A stretch of 64,000 nucleotides of DNA, taken from contig CAWEWH010000009.1 in NCBI GenBank assembly GCA_963812775.1, positions 682,001-746,000 on the forward strand, written 5' to 3'. Below the pieces are notes generated by a model. That model did no database searches. It was not told the DNA's origin and saw only the letters and a program-made list of their open reading frames with translations. Source of the DNA: CAWEWH01 sp963812775 (GTDB lineage: Bacteria; Pseudomonadota; Alphaproteobacteria; Rhizobiales; Beijerinckiaceae). A program made the position numbers and the translations under genes. Of this stretch, positions 38,774-48,774 are shown one piece after another (position 1 is the stretch's first letter; each line of letters begins with the position of its first letter).

Positions 38774-39865
38774 ATGAGCGTCGAGTTCATCGGCTTCATC
38801 GGCACCCGCGCCGGCTCGGAGATCCATCCAACGTCCGGACCCATCGTCGATCTCGACTATATCGCCGCACTGGCGCGCGCCCATGAGGCCGGCGGCTTTG
38901 ATCGGGCGCTGATCGCCTTCCATGCCACGAGCCCCGAGGCCATCCTCATCGGCCAATATGCGGCGTCGGTGACTGAGCGCCTGGGGCTGATGATTGCTCA
39001 TCGACCGGGCTTCACGGCCCCAACGGTGGCGGCACGGCAATTCGCGACCCTCGACCACGTCAGCCGCGGCCGCTCCGGCGTCCACATCATCACCGGCGGC
39101 GACGATGCCGAGATGCGCCAGGACGGCAGCTTCATCGACAAGGACGAGCGCTACGCGCGCACCGACGAATATCTCGACGTGATGAAGCTCGCCTGGACGC
39201 GCGACAAGCCGTTCGACTATGCCGGCCGGCACTATCGCGTCGAGGGCGCCTTCTCGGCGGTGAAGAGCCTGAGGCCGCCACACATTCCGGTCTATTTCGG
39301 CGGCGCCTCCGACGCCGCCATCGCGGTCGCTGGCAAGCACGCCGACATCTATGCGCTCTGGGGCGAGACGCATGCGCAGGTGCGCGAGCTGATCGCAAGG
39401 GTGCGGGACGCCGCCGCAGGCCATGGCCGCGCGCCGCGCTTCAGTCTGTCGCTGCGGCCGATCCTCGCCGACACCGAGGAGGGCGCGTGGGCGCGGGCTG
39501 CCGCCATCCTGGCGCGCGCCAAGGAGTTGGTCGAGAAGACCGGCTTCAAGCGCGTGAAAGGGCCCGAGAATGCCGGCTCGCAGCGGCTGCTGGCCGCCGC
39601 CGCCCAGGGTGCACGCCTCGACAAGCGCCTGTGGACGGAGCTTGCCGCGTTCACGGGCGCCAAGGGCAACTCGACCTCGCTGGTCGGCACGCCCGACCAG
39701 GTGGCCGACGCCATGCTGGATTACTACGATCTCGGCGTCACCACGTTCCTGATCCGCGGCTTCGACCCGCTCGAGGACACGATCGCCTACGGGCGCGATC
39801 TGCTGCCGCGCGTGCGCGCCCTGGTGGCGGAGCGCAGTCGCGCCCGCGGCATCGCGGCGGAGTGA
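38774..39865 (+). CDS. LLM-class alkanesulfonate monooxygenase-like protein (SsuD-like)
   Basis: This intact 363-aa protein starts MSVEFIGFIGTRAGSEIHPT after AAGGGAGG. It has FDRALIAFHATSPEAILIGQ, LGLMIAHRPGFTAPTVAARQ, GVHIITGGDDAEMRQDG and TDEYLDVMKLAW, the signature of SsuD-type FMNH2-dependent monooxygenases. No ssuE reductase or sulfonate transporter is nearby, so the true substrate may differ. It follows the thiolase by 192 bases with no gene between. Confidence 0.87.
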   Translation: MSVEFIGFIGTRAGSEIHPTSGPIVDLDYIAALARAHEAGGFDRALIAFHATSPEAILIGQYAASVTERLGLMIAHRPGFTAPTVAARQFATLDHVSRGRSGVHIITGGDDAEMRQDGSFIDKDERYARTDEYLDVMKLAWTRDKPFDYAGRHYRVEGAFSAVKSLRPPHIPVYFGGASDAAIAVAGKHADIYALWGETHAQVRELIARVRDAAAGHGRAPRFSLSLRPILADTEEGAWARAAAILARAKELVEKTGFKRVKGPENAGSQRLLAAAAQGARLDKRLWTELAAFTGAKGNSTSLVGTPDQVADAMLDYYDLGVTTFLIRGFDPLEDTIAYGRDLLPRVRALVAERSRARGIAAE

Positions 39866-40026
39866 ACGGCGCGCAAGGGCGCCCAGGATTTCGGGGGCGA
39901 TCAGAGCGAAATCCGACGACGCGAGTTCCTCGCGCCGCGCGCAACCCGAAACGATGCATCGCCATCGCGCCAGGAACTTTCGCCTTTCAGCCGAGTTGGC
40001 CGTTGTTCGAGCCGAAGGAGGCCCCC

Positions 40027-40368
40027 ATGAAGGCTTGCGCAGTCGCTCTGGCGCTGATGCTGGTTCCCATTCAAGCGTTGTCTCAATCGATCGAGGTCGG
40101 TCCCGGAGGTGTCCGCATCGACCGCGGCGGTCGCCTATCCGCTGCGCAGTGCGAGGAGTTACGCCTGGCCTGCGCCAATAAGGACCGGCTTGGAGAGCGC
40201 GGCGAAGGCAATTGTCGCAGATACCGTCAGTCCTGCGCGGCCGCGCCTCGGCAGTCTCGCCAAGATATATGCCAGGAGTTGCGCGCCGCCTGCCTGAACA
40301 AAGATCGGCTCGGCGAGCAGGGCGAAGGCAACTGCCGGCGTTATCGCGAGACCTGTCGTCGCACCTGA
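40027..40368 (+). CDS. Exported Cys-rich protein with two identical-pattern repeats
   Basis: This 113-aa protein has a signal peptide (MKACAVALALMLVPIQALSQ). Two modules follow, each with the spacing C-x6-C-x13-C-x6-C: Cys42/49/63/70 and Cys82/89/103/110. Both contain NKDRLGE.GEGNCRRYR. The eight Cys should form disulfides in the periplasm. AGGAGG precedes the ATG. Function is unknown; this type of repeat is found in small rhizobial proteins. It stands between an LLM gene and a convergent hydratase gene. Confidence 0.75.
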   Translation: MKACAVALALMLVPIQALSQSIEVGPGGVRIDRGGRLSAAQCEELRLACANKDRLGERGEGNCRRYRQSCAAAPRQSRQDICQELRAACLNKDRLGEQGEGNCRRYRETCRRT

Positions 40369-40531
40369 GCTATCAGGCGCGCACGCCTCGGCGCACTCAC
40401 CTCTTCACGCGCGCCTTTGCGGGGAGGGTCGATCCGCACGCTTGCGCGCACCTCCCCTTGAAGGGAGAGGATTCGCATCAGCCATTCTGCGTTGGCTCGC
40501 TCCATCGCAGATCGGGTCGGCGCCTGCCCAC

Positions 40532-41354
40532 TTACACCACAATGGCGTTGACGCGCATTTCGGTCGCGACCTTGCCGTCCTTTGCGAGGCACATGGCCGT
40601 CCATGTGCCTCCCGCCTCAGTCGACCATGATGTCGAACGTGTCGTCCCAGAACAGCGGCCGGCGGAAATAGATGTCGACGTCGATGCCGCGCGGCGGGAA
40701 TTCCCGCCAGATCGCCGCGGTGAGGAAGCGAACGCCATGGCCGCCGCCGATGATCGGCACGCGGTAGCCGGCGCGCCTGCGCCGCATCCTCGTCGAAATG
40801 GATGCGCGTTCGTCGTGCTGAGACCATAGCCCTTCACGTCGTCCGGCGTCAGCGTGAACTGGCCGAGCTTCTTAAGCGTCGTCACGTCGGCGATTACCGG
40901 CGGCGGCCGCTCGCCCGCCCCGCGCAAGTTCGGATCGGCGTAGCGGCTCGGGTCGGTCTTCAGCGACTTGCGCTTGCGAGGTAATGCCGAGCTCGCCGTT
41001 CTCGCCGTGATACTAGGTCTCGCTCGTCGTCACGGGCCCGCGCGGCGAGGCTTGAACGTCGAGGATGTCGCCGCTCGACCGTGATCTTCTCGTCGAGCCG
41101 CAGGGGCCGGTTCTGCATGAGCCCCTGCACCATGTTGACGCCGCCATCGGCCGAGATGCCGTTGCGCACGCCCTCCTGGATAGCGAAGCAGATGAAGGCG
41201 GCGGGATCGGCGCAGCCCTTGAAAAGGCGCCGGGTCGATGCCGCAATGGCCCATCAGCCGCGCCTCTTCGGTGGCGTCCACCACCATGACCCGCGTCTGG
41301 TAGCGGAAGCCCTTGATAGGGGGCGATCTCTCGGACGTTCTCGACGGCGCTCAT
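40532..41354 (-). CDS. MaoC-like acyl dehydratase (frameshifted)
   Basis: Joined across frames this gives about 270 aa. The N-terminal half reads MSAVENVREIAP, then RVMVVDATEEARLMGHCGID and MVQGLMQNRPLRLDEKITVE, like a hotdog-fold domain. The C-terminal half includes DVTTLKKLGQFTLTPDDVKG, FPPRGIDVDIYFRRPLFWDD and AMCLAKDGKVATEMRVNAIV. This order fits two-hotdog enoyl-CoA hydratase-like proteins, although the catalytic Asp and His are hard to place because of the frame changes. It probably takes part in CoA-thioester metabolism. It diverges from the methyltransferase gene. Confidence 0.6.
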
Positions 41355-41515
41355 GTTGTGGCGTGCTTCCGGTCCCTGCCTAGATTGTAGCACACCCGGC
41401 TGCATCGTCATGGCTGGCGGGACCCGCCGTGGACGGCATGGGCGGGGCTCGCAGGACAGCTGGCGGAGCGGATGCTATTTCGGCTGCTTATTGGCCCGGC
41501 AGAGGACTGTTGGAC

Positions 41516-42395
41516 ATGCAATCCGGCTCGCCAAGCGGAACGGCAATTACAGTTGCGCTTCTTCGAGCGGCGCACCTGCACCTTTTTGACGATCCCAAGA
41601 TTCATGCGGACACGTTTGCACTTCAAATCAGCGGCGCACAGGATATCGAGGATTCAGGGAACGACTGGAAAAGCGCTATTCGTCAGACCTGCAGCGCGTG
41701 AGCGCCTATTTCGCCCTTCGTCACCGTCTCTCCGAGGATCGAATGCGGGCGGCGCTTGATCGCGGCGTTCGGCAAATCGTCTTGCTGGGCGCTGGCCTGG
41801 ATACATTCGCGCTTCGTGAACCGAGCGTCGTCGGGAGAGTGAAGTATTTTGAGATCGACCATCCTGACAGCCAGAAATGGAAGCTAGGTCGAACTCCGCG
41901 CACTCGGCCTCAGAACACCAAGCGTCAACTATGTACCGGTCGATTTCTCTTCCCAAGATCTCGAGACCGAACTTGCGGCGGCTGGCGTGCTGGCGTCGGA
42001 GCCGACTTTCTTCGCCTGGCTCGGTGTCACCCAATACATTGCGGAGAGCGCTACGATGGCCACGCTGTCCTTGGTTGCCCGCCACGCAGCTGCCTCCGAA
42101 ATCGTGTTCGATGTAATCGTTCCGTTCGAAGACCTGCCGGCGGATGAGCTGAGGATTTCCACTGCGGCGCGCGCGTCTGCCGAAGCGCGGAGTGAACCGT
42201 GGATATGCTTCTTCCGGCCGACCGAAATCGAGCCGCAACTCCGAGCCATGGGATTCAGTATCGTCCGGACACTCACCGGCGAGGACGCCGACGGTACTAC
42301 CTTGGTCAACCAGTCTCGGTCTCCCCTTTGTCGGCATGGCAGCTCACTTCGGCCGTGGTCTAGCAAACTATCGCTCGTGGTGTCGTCCTCCCTAA
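41516..42395 (+). CDS. Class I SAM-dependent methyltransferase, LCMT/PPM-like (frameshifted)
   Basis: The reading starts MQSGSPSGTAITVALLRAAH, followed by FDDPKIHADTFAL. After a shift near 41695 comes AYFALRHRLSEDRMRAALDR and the SAM motif QIVLLGAGLDTFALR, then VKYFEIDHP. After another shift, TFFAWLGVTQYIAES and CFFRPTEIEPQLRAMGFSIV follow. This is the order of the leucine carboxyl methyltransferase-like family. The last 80 bases are ambiguous and the stop could lie elsewhere. The substrate is unknown. Base composition is slightly less GC-rich than its neighbours. Confidence 0.65.
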
Positions 42396-42563
42396 GGCCC
42401 AATCCGGCGGACGCACCAACCGTTGCGGCGGCGGCTCTGGTCCGCCAGGTGGGCGCCATGCCGAAGGGTCCCCATCCTGCCAGCTAGACTCTGGATCATT
42501 GCGTGCTTCCCAGCGCCCGTGACCCTGTATAGTCGTCGCCACGCTTTGTGCAGGAGAGGCCTG

Positions 42564-43459
42564 ATGAAACTCGGCATTTCGTTGCCGCTGACTGACATAC
42601 ACGGCGAGCCGGACACCGTCCGCGAATTCGCCCAGGCCGCCGAGGGCATCGGCTATCAACTTCATGGCCCCCGACCATGTACTCGGCGTCAACGTGGCGA
42701 GCCGCCCGATTGGGGAAACCGCAACACCTCGGCCGGACTATTTCCACGACCCGTTTGTGCTCTTCGGCTTCCTCGCGCCTGCACGCGAAAAATCGAGTTC
42801 TCCACCCAGGTGCTGATCCTGGCGCAGCGCCAGACGGCGCTGGTGGCCAAGCAGGCGGCGTGCCTCGACGTGCTGTGCGGCGGGCGCTTCCGCCTCGGCG
42901 TCGGCGTCGGCTGGAACCCGGTGGAGTTCGTCGGCCTCAACGAGAATTTCCGCAACCGCGGCCGGCGCTCGGAGGAGCAGGTCGAGGTCATGCAGGCGCT
43001 GTGGGCGCAGCCTCACGTCACCTTCAAGGGCAAGTGCCACACGATCGACGATGCCGGGATCAATCCGATGCCGTCGCGACGATCAGATTCCGCTCTGGTT
43101 CGGCGGGCATGCGGACGCGACGCTGCGGCGCATCGCCAAGTGGGGCGACGGCTGGATGATGCTCGCGTACCCGACGGGCAAGGAGGCCGAGGCGGCCTTC
43201 GCCAAGCTGAGGTCCTATGTCAAAGAGGCCGGCCGCGATCCGGACGACGGTCGGCCTCGAAGTGTGGGTGTCGACCGCCGACGGCGGGCCGACGGAGTGG
43301 CGCGACGAGTTCAAATATTGGAAAAGCGTCGGCGTGACGCACGTGACCCTGAACTGAACCCACAATCGCGGCCCGCACAAGCGCATCGCCGGCCGCACGA
43401 TGAGCGATCACCTCGCCGCCATGAAGCAATATCACGCCGCCGTTGCGGATCTGGTGTGA
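42564..43459 (+). CDS. LLM-class F420-dependent oxidoreductase (frameshifted)
   Basis: After AGGAGAGG the gene starts MKLGISLPLTDIHGEPDTVR. The joined product of about 298 aa has DHVLGVNVASRP in a second frame, IEFSTQVLILAQRQTALVAK, LDVLCGGRFRLGVGVGWNPV, IPLWFGGHADATLRRIAKWG and a tail HLAAMKQYHAAVADLV. At least four single-base shifts occur, near 42660, 42793, 43078 and 43250. It is a short-type LLM protein related to the enzyme encoded at 34715. The MFS transporter gene follows 44 bases later. Confidence 0.8.
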
Positions 43460-43503
43460 TCTGCATCAGGGCCGTCCCCTTCGACCATCCGCCGCCGCCT
43501 CTA

Positions 43504-44701
43504 ATGACGACAAGCCAAACAAGCGTTCGAGCGCGGCCCGGTGCGGCGCTCGCCGCAGCGACCATCATGAGCCTTCCGCTCGGCTCGATCTATGCGTTCA
43601 GCGTTCTTCTGGCGCCGCTGGAGCAGCTCCTCCAGGCGAGTCGCTCCGAACTCGCCTCCGTGTTCGGCATATCGGCGGTGTTCTTCACGATCGGTGCCAA
43701 TCTGGCTCCGCGGCTGTTCGGGCGGATCCGTGCACCGCTTCTGGTGGCTCTGACTGGCGCACTTGTCTTCTGCTGGGGTGGCCCTGGCGGCCGTCGCACC
43801 GTCGCTGGCCTGGCTCATCCTCGGCTATGGCGTGCTGTTCGCTACCGGCGGCGGGATGGCCTACGTCGTGGTGCAACAATGCGTGAATGCGGCGCCGCTC
43901 GCCCGGCCTGGGCTGGTCAACGGCTATCTCGTCAGTCTTTTTCCTCTCGGTGCCATGCTGGCCGCACCAGCCTTTGGCCTCGGGCTCGACTGGGTCGGCG
44001 TGCGTCAAACACTTGCCGGCCTGGCGGCCGTGGTCGGCGCGACGGCACTTGCCGCCGCGCTGTTGGTCGCGCATGACGGCGTCGTTCTGGCAAAGCCCGG
44101 CCGCCCGACGGCTTCGCAGGCGGCAGGCTCCCAAGCACAGCCTGCGGGCCACGTTCTGGAAGCTCTTCACGGTCTTCTTTCTGGCGGCGTCTGCGGGCCT
44201 CATGGTGCTCAGTCAGGCGGCCGGCATGGTCGCTGCGTTCGGCGCCGGCAAATCGGCGTCGCTGCTGGCCACGACCGGCATCACAGCCGCTATCGCCGCG
44301 GCGCGCCTCGTTGGGCGGCTGGCTGATCGACCGGCTGCCGGTGCCCTATGTCGCCGCCTCCGCGCAGGCCATCGCGCTGTTCGGTGCTATCACGTTGACC
44401 GTCATGCCATCGCCGGAGGTGGCGATTTTGACCTTGGGCATTGATCGGCGTCGGCTATGGCCTCATCTCCGGCGTGACGGTCGGTGCCGTGGCGTCCTAC
44501 TGGCCGAAGGTGGAATTCGGCCGCATCGCCAGCCGCACCTACATCGCATGGTGTCTTGCCGCGATCGCGCTGCCGGTCCTGGCGGGACGCCTCTACGACC
44601 TCACGGGCGGCTATGAAACGGCGGTGATGGTGGCGGGCGGCGCCAACCTGTTGGCGGTCCTGGTGGCGCTGACCTTGCCGCGGCAGGAGCGGGCTCGGTG
44701 A
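43504..44701 (+). CDS. MFS transporter (frameshifted)
   Basis: Joined pieces give about 399 aa with a dozen hydrophobic helices. The start is MTTSQTSVRARPGAALAAAT, then SLPLGSIYAFSVLLAPLEQL, SLAWLILGYGVLFATGGGMA, GYLVSLFPLGAMLAAPAFGL, TFWKLFTVFFLAASAGLMVL and a last helix pair ending LTLPRQERAR. SIYAFSVLLAPLEQ is reminiscent of the oxalate/formate antiporter-like branch. Frame changes lie near 43783, 44150, 44320 and 44440. It may carry a substrate or product of the neighbouring LLM enzymes. Confidence 0.75.
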
Positions 44702-44838
44702 GAAGGGCGGCTGGCTCGCGAGGTGCGCTGATCTCCATTTCAGCGCCGCTTGCCAAACGACCGTCGAAACGGCTCATGTGGCTCCTCGGCATTGGCTCCA
44801 CATCGATCCGACAGACTGAACGCGACAGGGTGAAGACC

Positions 44839-45876
44839 ATGGAATTCGATGTCATGACGCGCGCCACGACCTGGGACCATGTGGCCGACCTGGCCCGCCG
44901 CACGGAGGCGGCCGGCTTCTCCGGCATGCTGTTCACCGAAGGCCAGCAGGTGCCGTGGATGAACATCGCCGCCGCGGCGCTCGCGGCGCCGTCGCTGCAT
45001 TTCTCGACCGGCATCGCGATCGCTTTCGCGCGCAGCCCGATGATCACCGCGCAGATCGCCTGGGAGCTGGCGCAGAATACCAGGGGCAGGTTCCGGCTCG
45101 GGCTCGGCAGCCAGGTGAAGGCCCACATCACCCGGCGATACGCCAGCACGTTCGACAAGCCGGCGCCGCAGATGAAGGACTACGTGCAGGCCGTGAAGGC
45201 CTGCCTCAGGGCCTTCCGCCGCGAGGGCGCCGCTTGCCGCATGACGGCCCCTACTACAAGCTGAGCCTGCTGACCGAGCAATGGACGCCCGCCCGGCACG
45301 AGCACGAGGACGTCAAGGTCGACATCTCGGCCGTCGGCCCGTTCATGGTCCGCGTGGCCGGCGAAGTCGCGGACGGCGTGCACGTGCATCCCATGCATTC
45401 GATGCACTACATCAGGAACCGCCTGCTGCCGGGCCTGGCCGAAGGCGCGGCGCGCGCCGGACGCGACCCCGCGACGATCGACAAGATCATCCCGGTCATC
45501 GTCGCGGCCGGGGATACGCCGGAGGAGCAGGCGACGCCGATCAAGGAGGCAAAGACGACGATCGCCTTCTACGGAGCCACGCCGAACTACGCCTTTCAGT
45601 TCGACGACCTCGGCTACACACGGCCTGCGCGACCAGCTGCGCGATGCCTCAAGACGGACGACAGCGCGCGCAGCCAGGCGCTGATCACCGACGAGATCCT
45701 CGACCAGTTCGCCATCGTGGCGCGCTGGGACGATGTCGCCGACCAGATGATCGAGCGCTACAAGGGCATCGCCTCGCGCCTCGTCATCTACCTCACCTCG
45801 CACTGGCGCGAGGTCGATCCAGAAGACGCTGGCGCGGTGGGGCGAGGTGGCGCGCGCCGTGCGCAAAGCCGGCTAG
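44839..45876 (+). CDS. LLM-class oxidoreductase (frameshifted)
   Basis: The gene starts MEFDVMTRATTWDHVADLAR. It continues with AAGFSGMLFTEGQQVPWMNI, LHFSTGIAIAFARSPMITAQ and RFRLGLGSQVKAHITRRY. After a shift near 45238, PYYKLSLLTEQW and VDISAVGPFMVRVAGEVADG follow, with further shifts near 45640 and 45825, ending with a tail like EVARAVRKAG. The joined length of about 345 aa fits the TIGR03617-like F420 group. The metallo-hydrolase gene follows 11 bases later. Confidence 0.78.
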
Positions 45877-45887
45877 GAGGAGCGCCA

Positions 45888-46712
45888 ATGCCAGCCTTCA
45901 TCTGCACGACCTGCGGCATGCAGCACGCGGCAAGCGAAGCGCCGCCGGCCGAGTGCCGCGTGTGCGAGGACGAGCGCCAGTTCACGCCGCCAAGCGGACA
46001 GTCCTGGACGACGCTCGAGGCGCTCGCGGCGCGCCACCACAACGCCTTTCGCCAGCACGAGCCGGGCCTGATCGGCATCGGCACGGTGCCGACCTTCGCC
46101 ATCGGCCAGCGCGCGCTCCTCGTCTCGACGCCGCACGGCAACGTCCTGTGGGACTGCATCTCGCTCATCGACGCCGCCACCATCACTCTCATCAAGGGTC
46201 TCGGCGGGCTTGCCGCCATCGCCATCTCGCATCCGCATTTCTACACGACGCTCGTCGAGTGGAGCCGCGCCTTCGGTAACGTGCCGGTGCACCTGCACGC
46301 CGACGACGCAGCCTGGGTGATGCGGCCCGACCCCTGCATCAAGCCGTGGCAGGGCGAGACCCGCGAGCTGCTGCCGGGCGTGACGCTGGTGCGCGGCGGC
46401 GGCCACTTCGCGGGCGGCACCATGCTGCATTGGGCGGCCGGCGCCGAAGGTCGCGGCGTGGTCTGCGCCGCCGACATCGCCAGGATCAATCCCGACCGCA
46501 AGACTTTCACCTTCATGCGCAGCTACCCGAACAGCATCCCGCTGTCGGCAGCCGCCGTGCGCACCATCGGGGCGGCGCTCGCCCCCTTCGCGTTCGACCG
46601 CGTCTACAGCCATTTCTTCGATCTGGTCATGCCGACGGGTGCCAAGCAGAATCTCGATGCTTCTGTCGCGCGCTACGCGGCCGCCGTCGGCGGCGCCTAC
46701 GACCGGGCGTGA
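45888..46712 (+). CDS. MBL-fold protein with N-terminal zinc ribbon
   Basis: This intact 274-aa protein begins MPAFICTTCGMQHAASEAPP with CECRVCED after it, a four-Cys ribbon (CxxC twice). The rest resembles a metallo-beta-lactamase domain: GIGTVPTFAIGQRALLV, NVLWDCISLIDAATI, then ISHPHFYTT where the usual HxHxDH stands as HPHFYT, and GGHFAGGTMLHWA with CAADIARI. The Asp and third His of the canonical motif are absent, so the metal site may be altered. It is coupled to the LLM gene upstream. A GGAGG site precedes the ATG. Confidence 0.75.
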   Translation: MPAFICTTCGMQHAASEAPPAECRVCEDERQFTPPSGQSWTTLEALAARHHNAFRQHEPGLIGIGTVPTFAIGQRALLVSTPHGNVLWDCISLIDAATITLIKGLGGLAAIAISHPHFYTTLVEWSRAFGNVPVHLHADDAAWVMRPDPCIKPWQGETRELLPGVTLVRGGGHFAGGTMLHWAAGAEGRGVVCAADIARINPDRKTFTFMRSYPNSIPLSAAAVRTIGAALAPFAFDRVYSHFFDLVMPTGAKQNLDASVARYAAAVGGAYDRA

Positions 46713-46809
46713 TGGGTCCTGCCCGGCATCGGCACGGGCCACAATCCGCAACAATTCCGACACGATCCTGGCTTGATAATGTCCGGCAGATTCTGACCCG
46801 GGTGCCCCC

Positions 46810-47604
46810 ATGCCTCGTCTCAGTCGTCGCGTCTTCATCACCGGGGCCGGAGCCGCCGCCCTGTCCGGCGGGCCCATCGCCTCGGCGGTCGCGCAGCCCT
46901 TCGGCGAGCTCTTCCGGCCCTTCGGTCAGCCGCCGCCTTTCAATCAGCCGCCGCCCTTCGGCCAGCCGCAGCAGGCCCCACCGCCCGTCCGGCAGCCGCG
47001 GTTCGCGCCGCCCGGCGGCGACGATGGCGTCTATTCCGAGATGTACGCCGGGATCCGCGGCGAGCCCTTCCCCGTCGAGGCGATCGATCTGCGCCGCATC
47101 AGCCCGGCCTACCTGCGCAAGGTCGTGGCCGCCACGTCGAGCGAGCCGCCCGGCACCATCGTGGTCGACCCTGCCCGCCGCTATCTCTACCTGATCGAAG
47201 GTAGCGACCGCGCCATCCGCTACGGCGTCGGCGTCGGCAAGGAAGGCTTCGCCTGGTCGGGCGTCGCCACCATCAACAGCAAGCAGGAATGGCCCGACTG
47301 GTATCCGCCCAAGGAGATGATCGCGCGGCGCCGCGACCTTATGGACACGGTGCAGCAGCTGCGCGGCGGTCTCGGCGTGCCGGGCGGCCCCGGCAATCCT
47401 CTCGGCGCCCGCGCAATGTATCTGTGGCAGAACAACAAGGACACGCTGTTCCGCATCCACGGCACGCCGGAGCCGTGGACCATCGGCCAGAATGTCTCGT
47501 CCGGCTGCATCCGCATGATCAACCAGGACGCCATCGATCTCTATCAACGCGTGCCGGTCGGCACCAAGGTGGTGGTGCTCGCAGCGGGCGCGCGGACTGT
47601 GTGA
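46810..47604 (+). CDS. L,D-transpeptidase (YkuD domain), Tat-type signal
   Basis: This 264-aa exported protein starts MPRLSRRVFITGAGAAALSG, a twin-arginine-like signal. A Pro/Gln-rich linker (about 38-68) leads into a YkuD catalytic domain with TIVVDPARRYLYLIE, the active-site region FRIHGTPEPWTIGQ and SSGCIRM, where His217, Cys233 and Arg235 are the catalytic set. Such enzymes form 3-3 cross-links in peptidoglycan or attach proteins to it, in the periplasm. It ends 8 bases before a palindromic repeat. Confidence 0.9.
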   Translation: MPRLSRRVFITGAGAAALSGGPIASAVAQPFGELFRPFGQPPPFNQPPPFGQPQQAPPPVRQPRFAPPGGDDGVYSEMYAGIRGEPFPVEAIDLRRISPAYLRKVVAATSSEPPGTIVVDPARRYLYLIEGSDRAIRYGVGVGKEGFAWSGVATINSKQEWPDWYPPKEMIARRRDLMDTVQQLRGGLGVPGGPGNPLGARAMYLWQNNKDTLFRIHGTPEPWTIGQNVSSGCIRMINQDAIDLYQRVPVGTKVVVLAAGARTV

Positions 47605-47612
47605 GCGCCGTC

Positions 47613-47635
47613 ATGGCCGGGCTTGTCCCGGCCAT
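47613..47635. repeat. Palindromic REP-type unit
   Basis: A 9-bp stem ATGGCCGGG/CCCGGCCAT (47613-47621 with 47627-47635) closes a 5-base loop and is followed by CCACG. The same GTCATGGCCGG...CCGGCCATCCACG frame is found at 18172. It lies between convergent genes and may serve as terminator. Confidence 0.7.
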
Positions 47636-47664
47636 CCACGCCTTTGGACCGGTGACGCCCCACT

Positions 47665-47872
47665 TCACGCCGCGCGGCGTCGTCCTTTGCGGCCCTTTTC
47701 CTCCCGCACCAACTCTTGCAGAAGTGTCGCCGCGAGGATCGTCGGCAGCATCTGACCGAGCTGCGTGGCCTTCTCGCCGCAATCGGCCGTGACCGTGAGA
47801 ATCCCGCCCGAGACCTCGAAGTGGCCCTTGTGAAGTCTTGCCGTCGATGTCGACGCTGATGGGTTTGCGCAT
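47665..47872 (-). CDS. Small conserved protein (one frameshift)
   Basis: The ATG at 47872 opens MRKPISVDIDGK. After a one-base shift near 47835 it continues KGHFEVSGGILTVTADCGEK and ends LLQELVREEKGRKGRRRAA. The product of about 68 aa resembles rhizobial small proteins with a short beta-sandwich core of unknown function. It lies downstream of the SGNH hydrolase gene on the same strand. Confidence 0.6.
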
Positions 47873-47973
47873 GGAAAGTCCCTCCGTGCCGGAGACGAAA
47901 GCAGGTGTCGCGCTGAGTTGCCATTGCTTCGGCGCGCTGTCCACACGCGGGGCGAGCGGCGAAGTAGGGAAGA

Positions 47974-48774
47974 TCAAAACGCAATCAAATCGTCCGGCCG
48001 CAGAGCTGCTCTGACGATCTCGTCCGCCAACGCCCGAGCCATGCAGGCGTAGCCGCGGTCCGACATATGGAAGCCGTCGCTGGCCAGCATGGCTCTGAAC
48101 ATCTCTTCAGATCGCTCGCTCCAGCTCTTCATCAACGTGTAGCGGTCGAACACACATGCGCGCTTTTGGAGGCCTACCTCCTTCACGATCGCAACGAAGC
48201 GCTCGTAGCGGTCCTTCTTGCGGATCGTCGGGTAAAACTGTTGGTCGAGGAGGATAAGATCCGCGTCAAACCGCGTGGCCGCCGCAACACCGCGCTCCAG
48301 CAGGTTGCGAAAGTCGGCTGCTTGCACCCCCGTCAAGGCGTCGTTGGTACCCACTTGCCAGATCACCAGGTCTGGCTTTTGGCTTTCCACCTCGACAGAA
48401 AGCCGCGCGAGGGTCTGTGACCCAGTCTCCCCAGCGATGCCGGACGCAATGACCATGACGTCTGCAGACGGCAGCCGTTGCCTGATTTCCTCAGCCAGTC
48501 GCGCCGGGTAGGCCGCGGCCGCCAACGTCGCGCCGGTTCCGGCTGTCGAGGACGATCCGATGGTCAGGATTTTTACTCGCCTTCCCGCCTTCAGTAAGTC
48601 CGAGATCCGCGTTAGCCGCCCGCTTGTGGCCAATGCGGGGCGCGAGGCAATGCAGGGAGCAGGAGACGCGTCCTCCGCCAGGCCGCGATGAGGAGCCGCC
48701 GCGACCGTCAATAGGCCGCCGATTGCCAGTCCCAGCAGTCTCAACAGACCTGATCGAGCGTGTGGAAGCAGCAT
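47974..48774 (-). CDS. SGNH/GDSL hydrolase, exported
   Basis: This 266-aa protein has an N-terminal signal (LLRLLGLAIGGLLTVAAAP). The SGNH blocks are the nucleophile in LTIGSSSTAG, Gly in IASGIAGETGS, Asn in WQVGTNDAL and the Asp-His pair in ASDGFHMSDRGY. Members are esterases, lipases or acyl-deacetylases acting on sugars and lipids in the periplasm. Its natural substrate is not evident. It is intact. Confidence 0.87.
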   Translation of the reverse strand: MLLPHARSGLLRLLGLAIGGLLTVAAAPHRGLAEDASPAPCIASRPALATSGRLTRISDLLKAGRRVKILTIGSSSTAGTGATLAAAAYPARLAEEIRQRLPSADVMVIASGIAGETGSQTLARLSVEVESQKPDLVIWQVGTNDALTGVQAADFRNLLERGVAAATRFDADLILLDQQFYPTIRKKDRYERFVAIVKEVGLQKRACVFDRYTLMKSWSERSEEMFRAMLASDGFHMSDRGYACMARALADEIVRAALRPDDLIAF

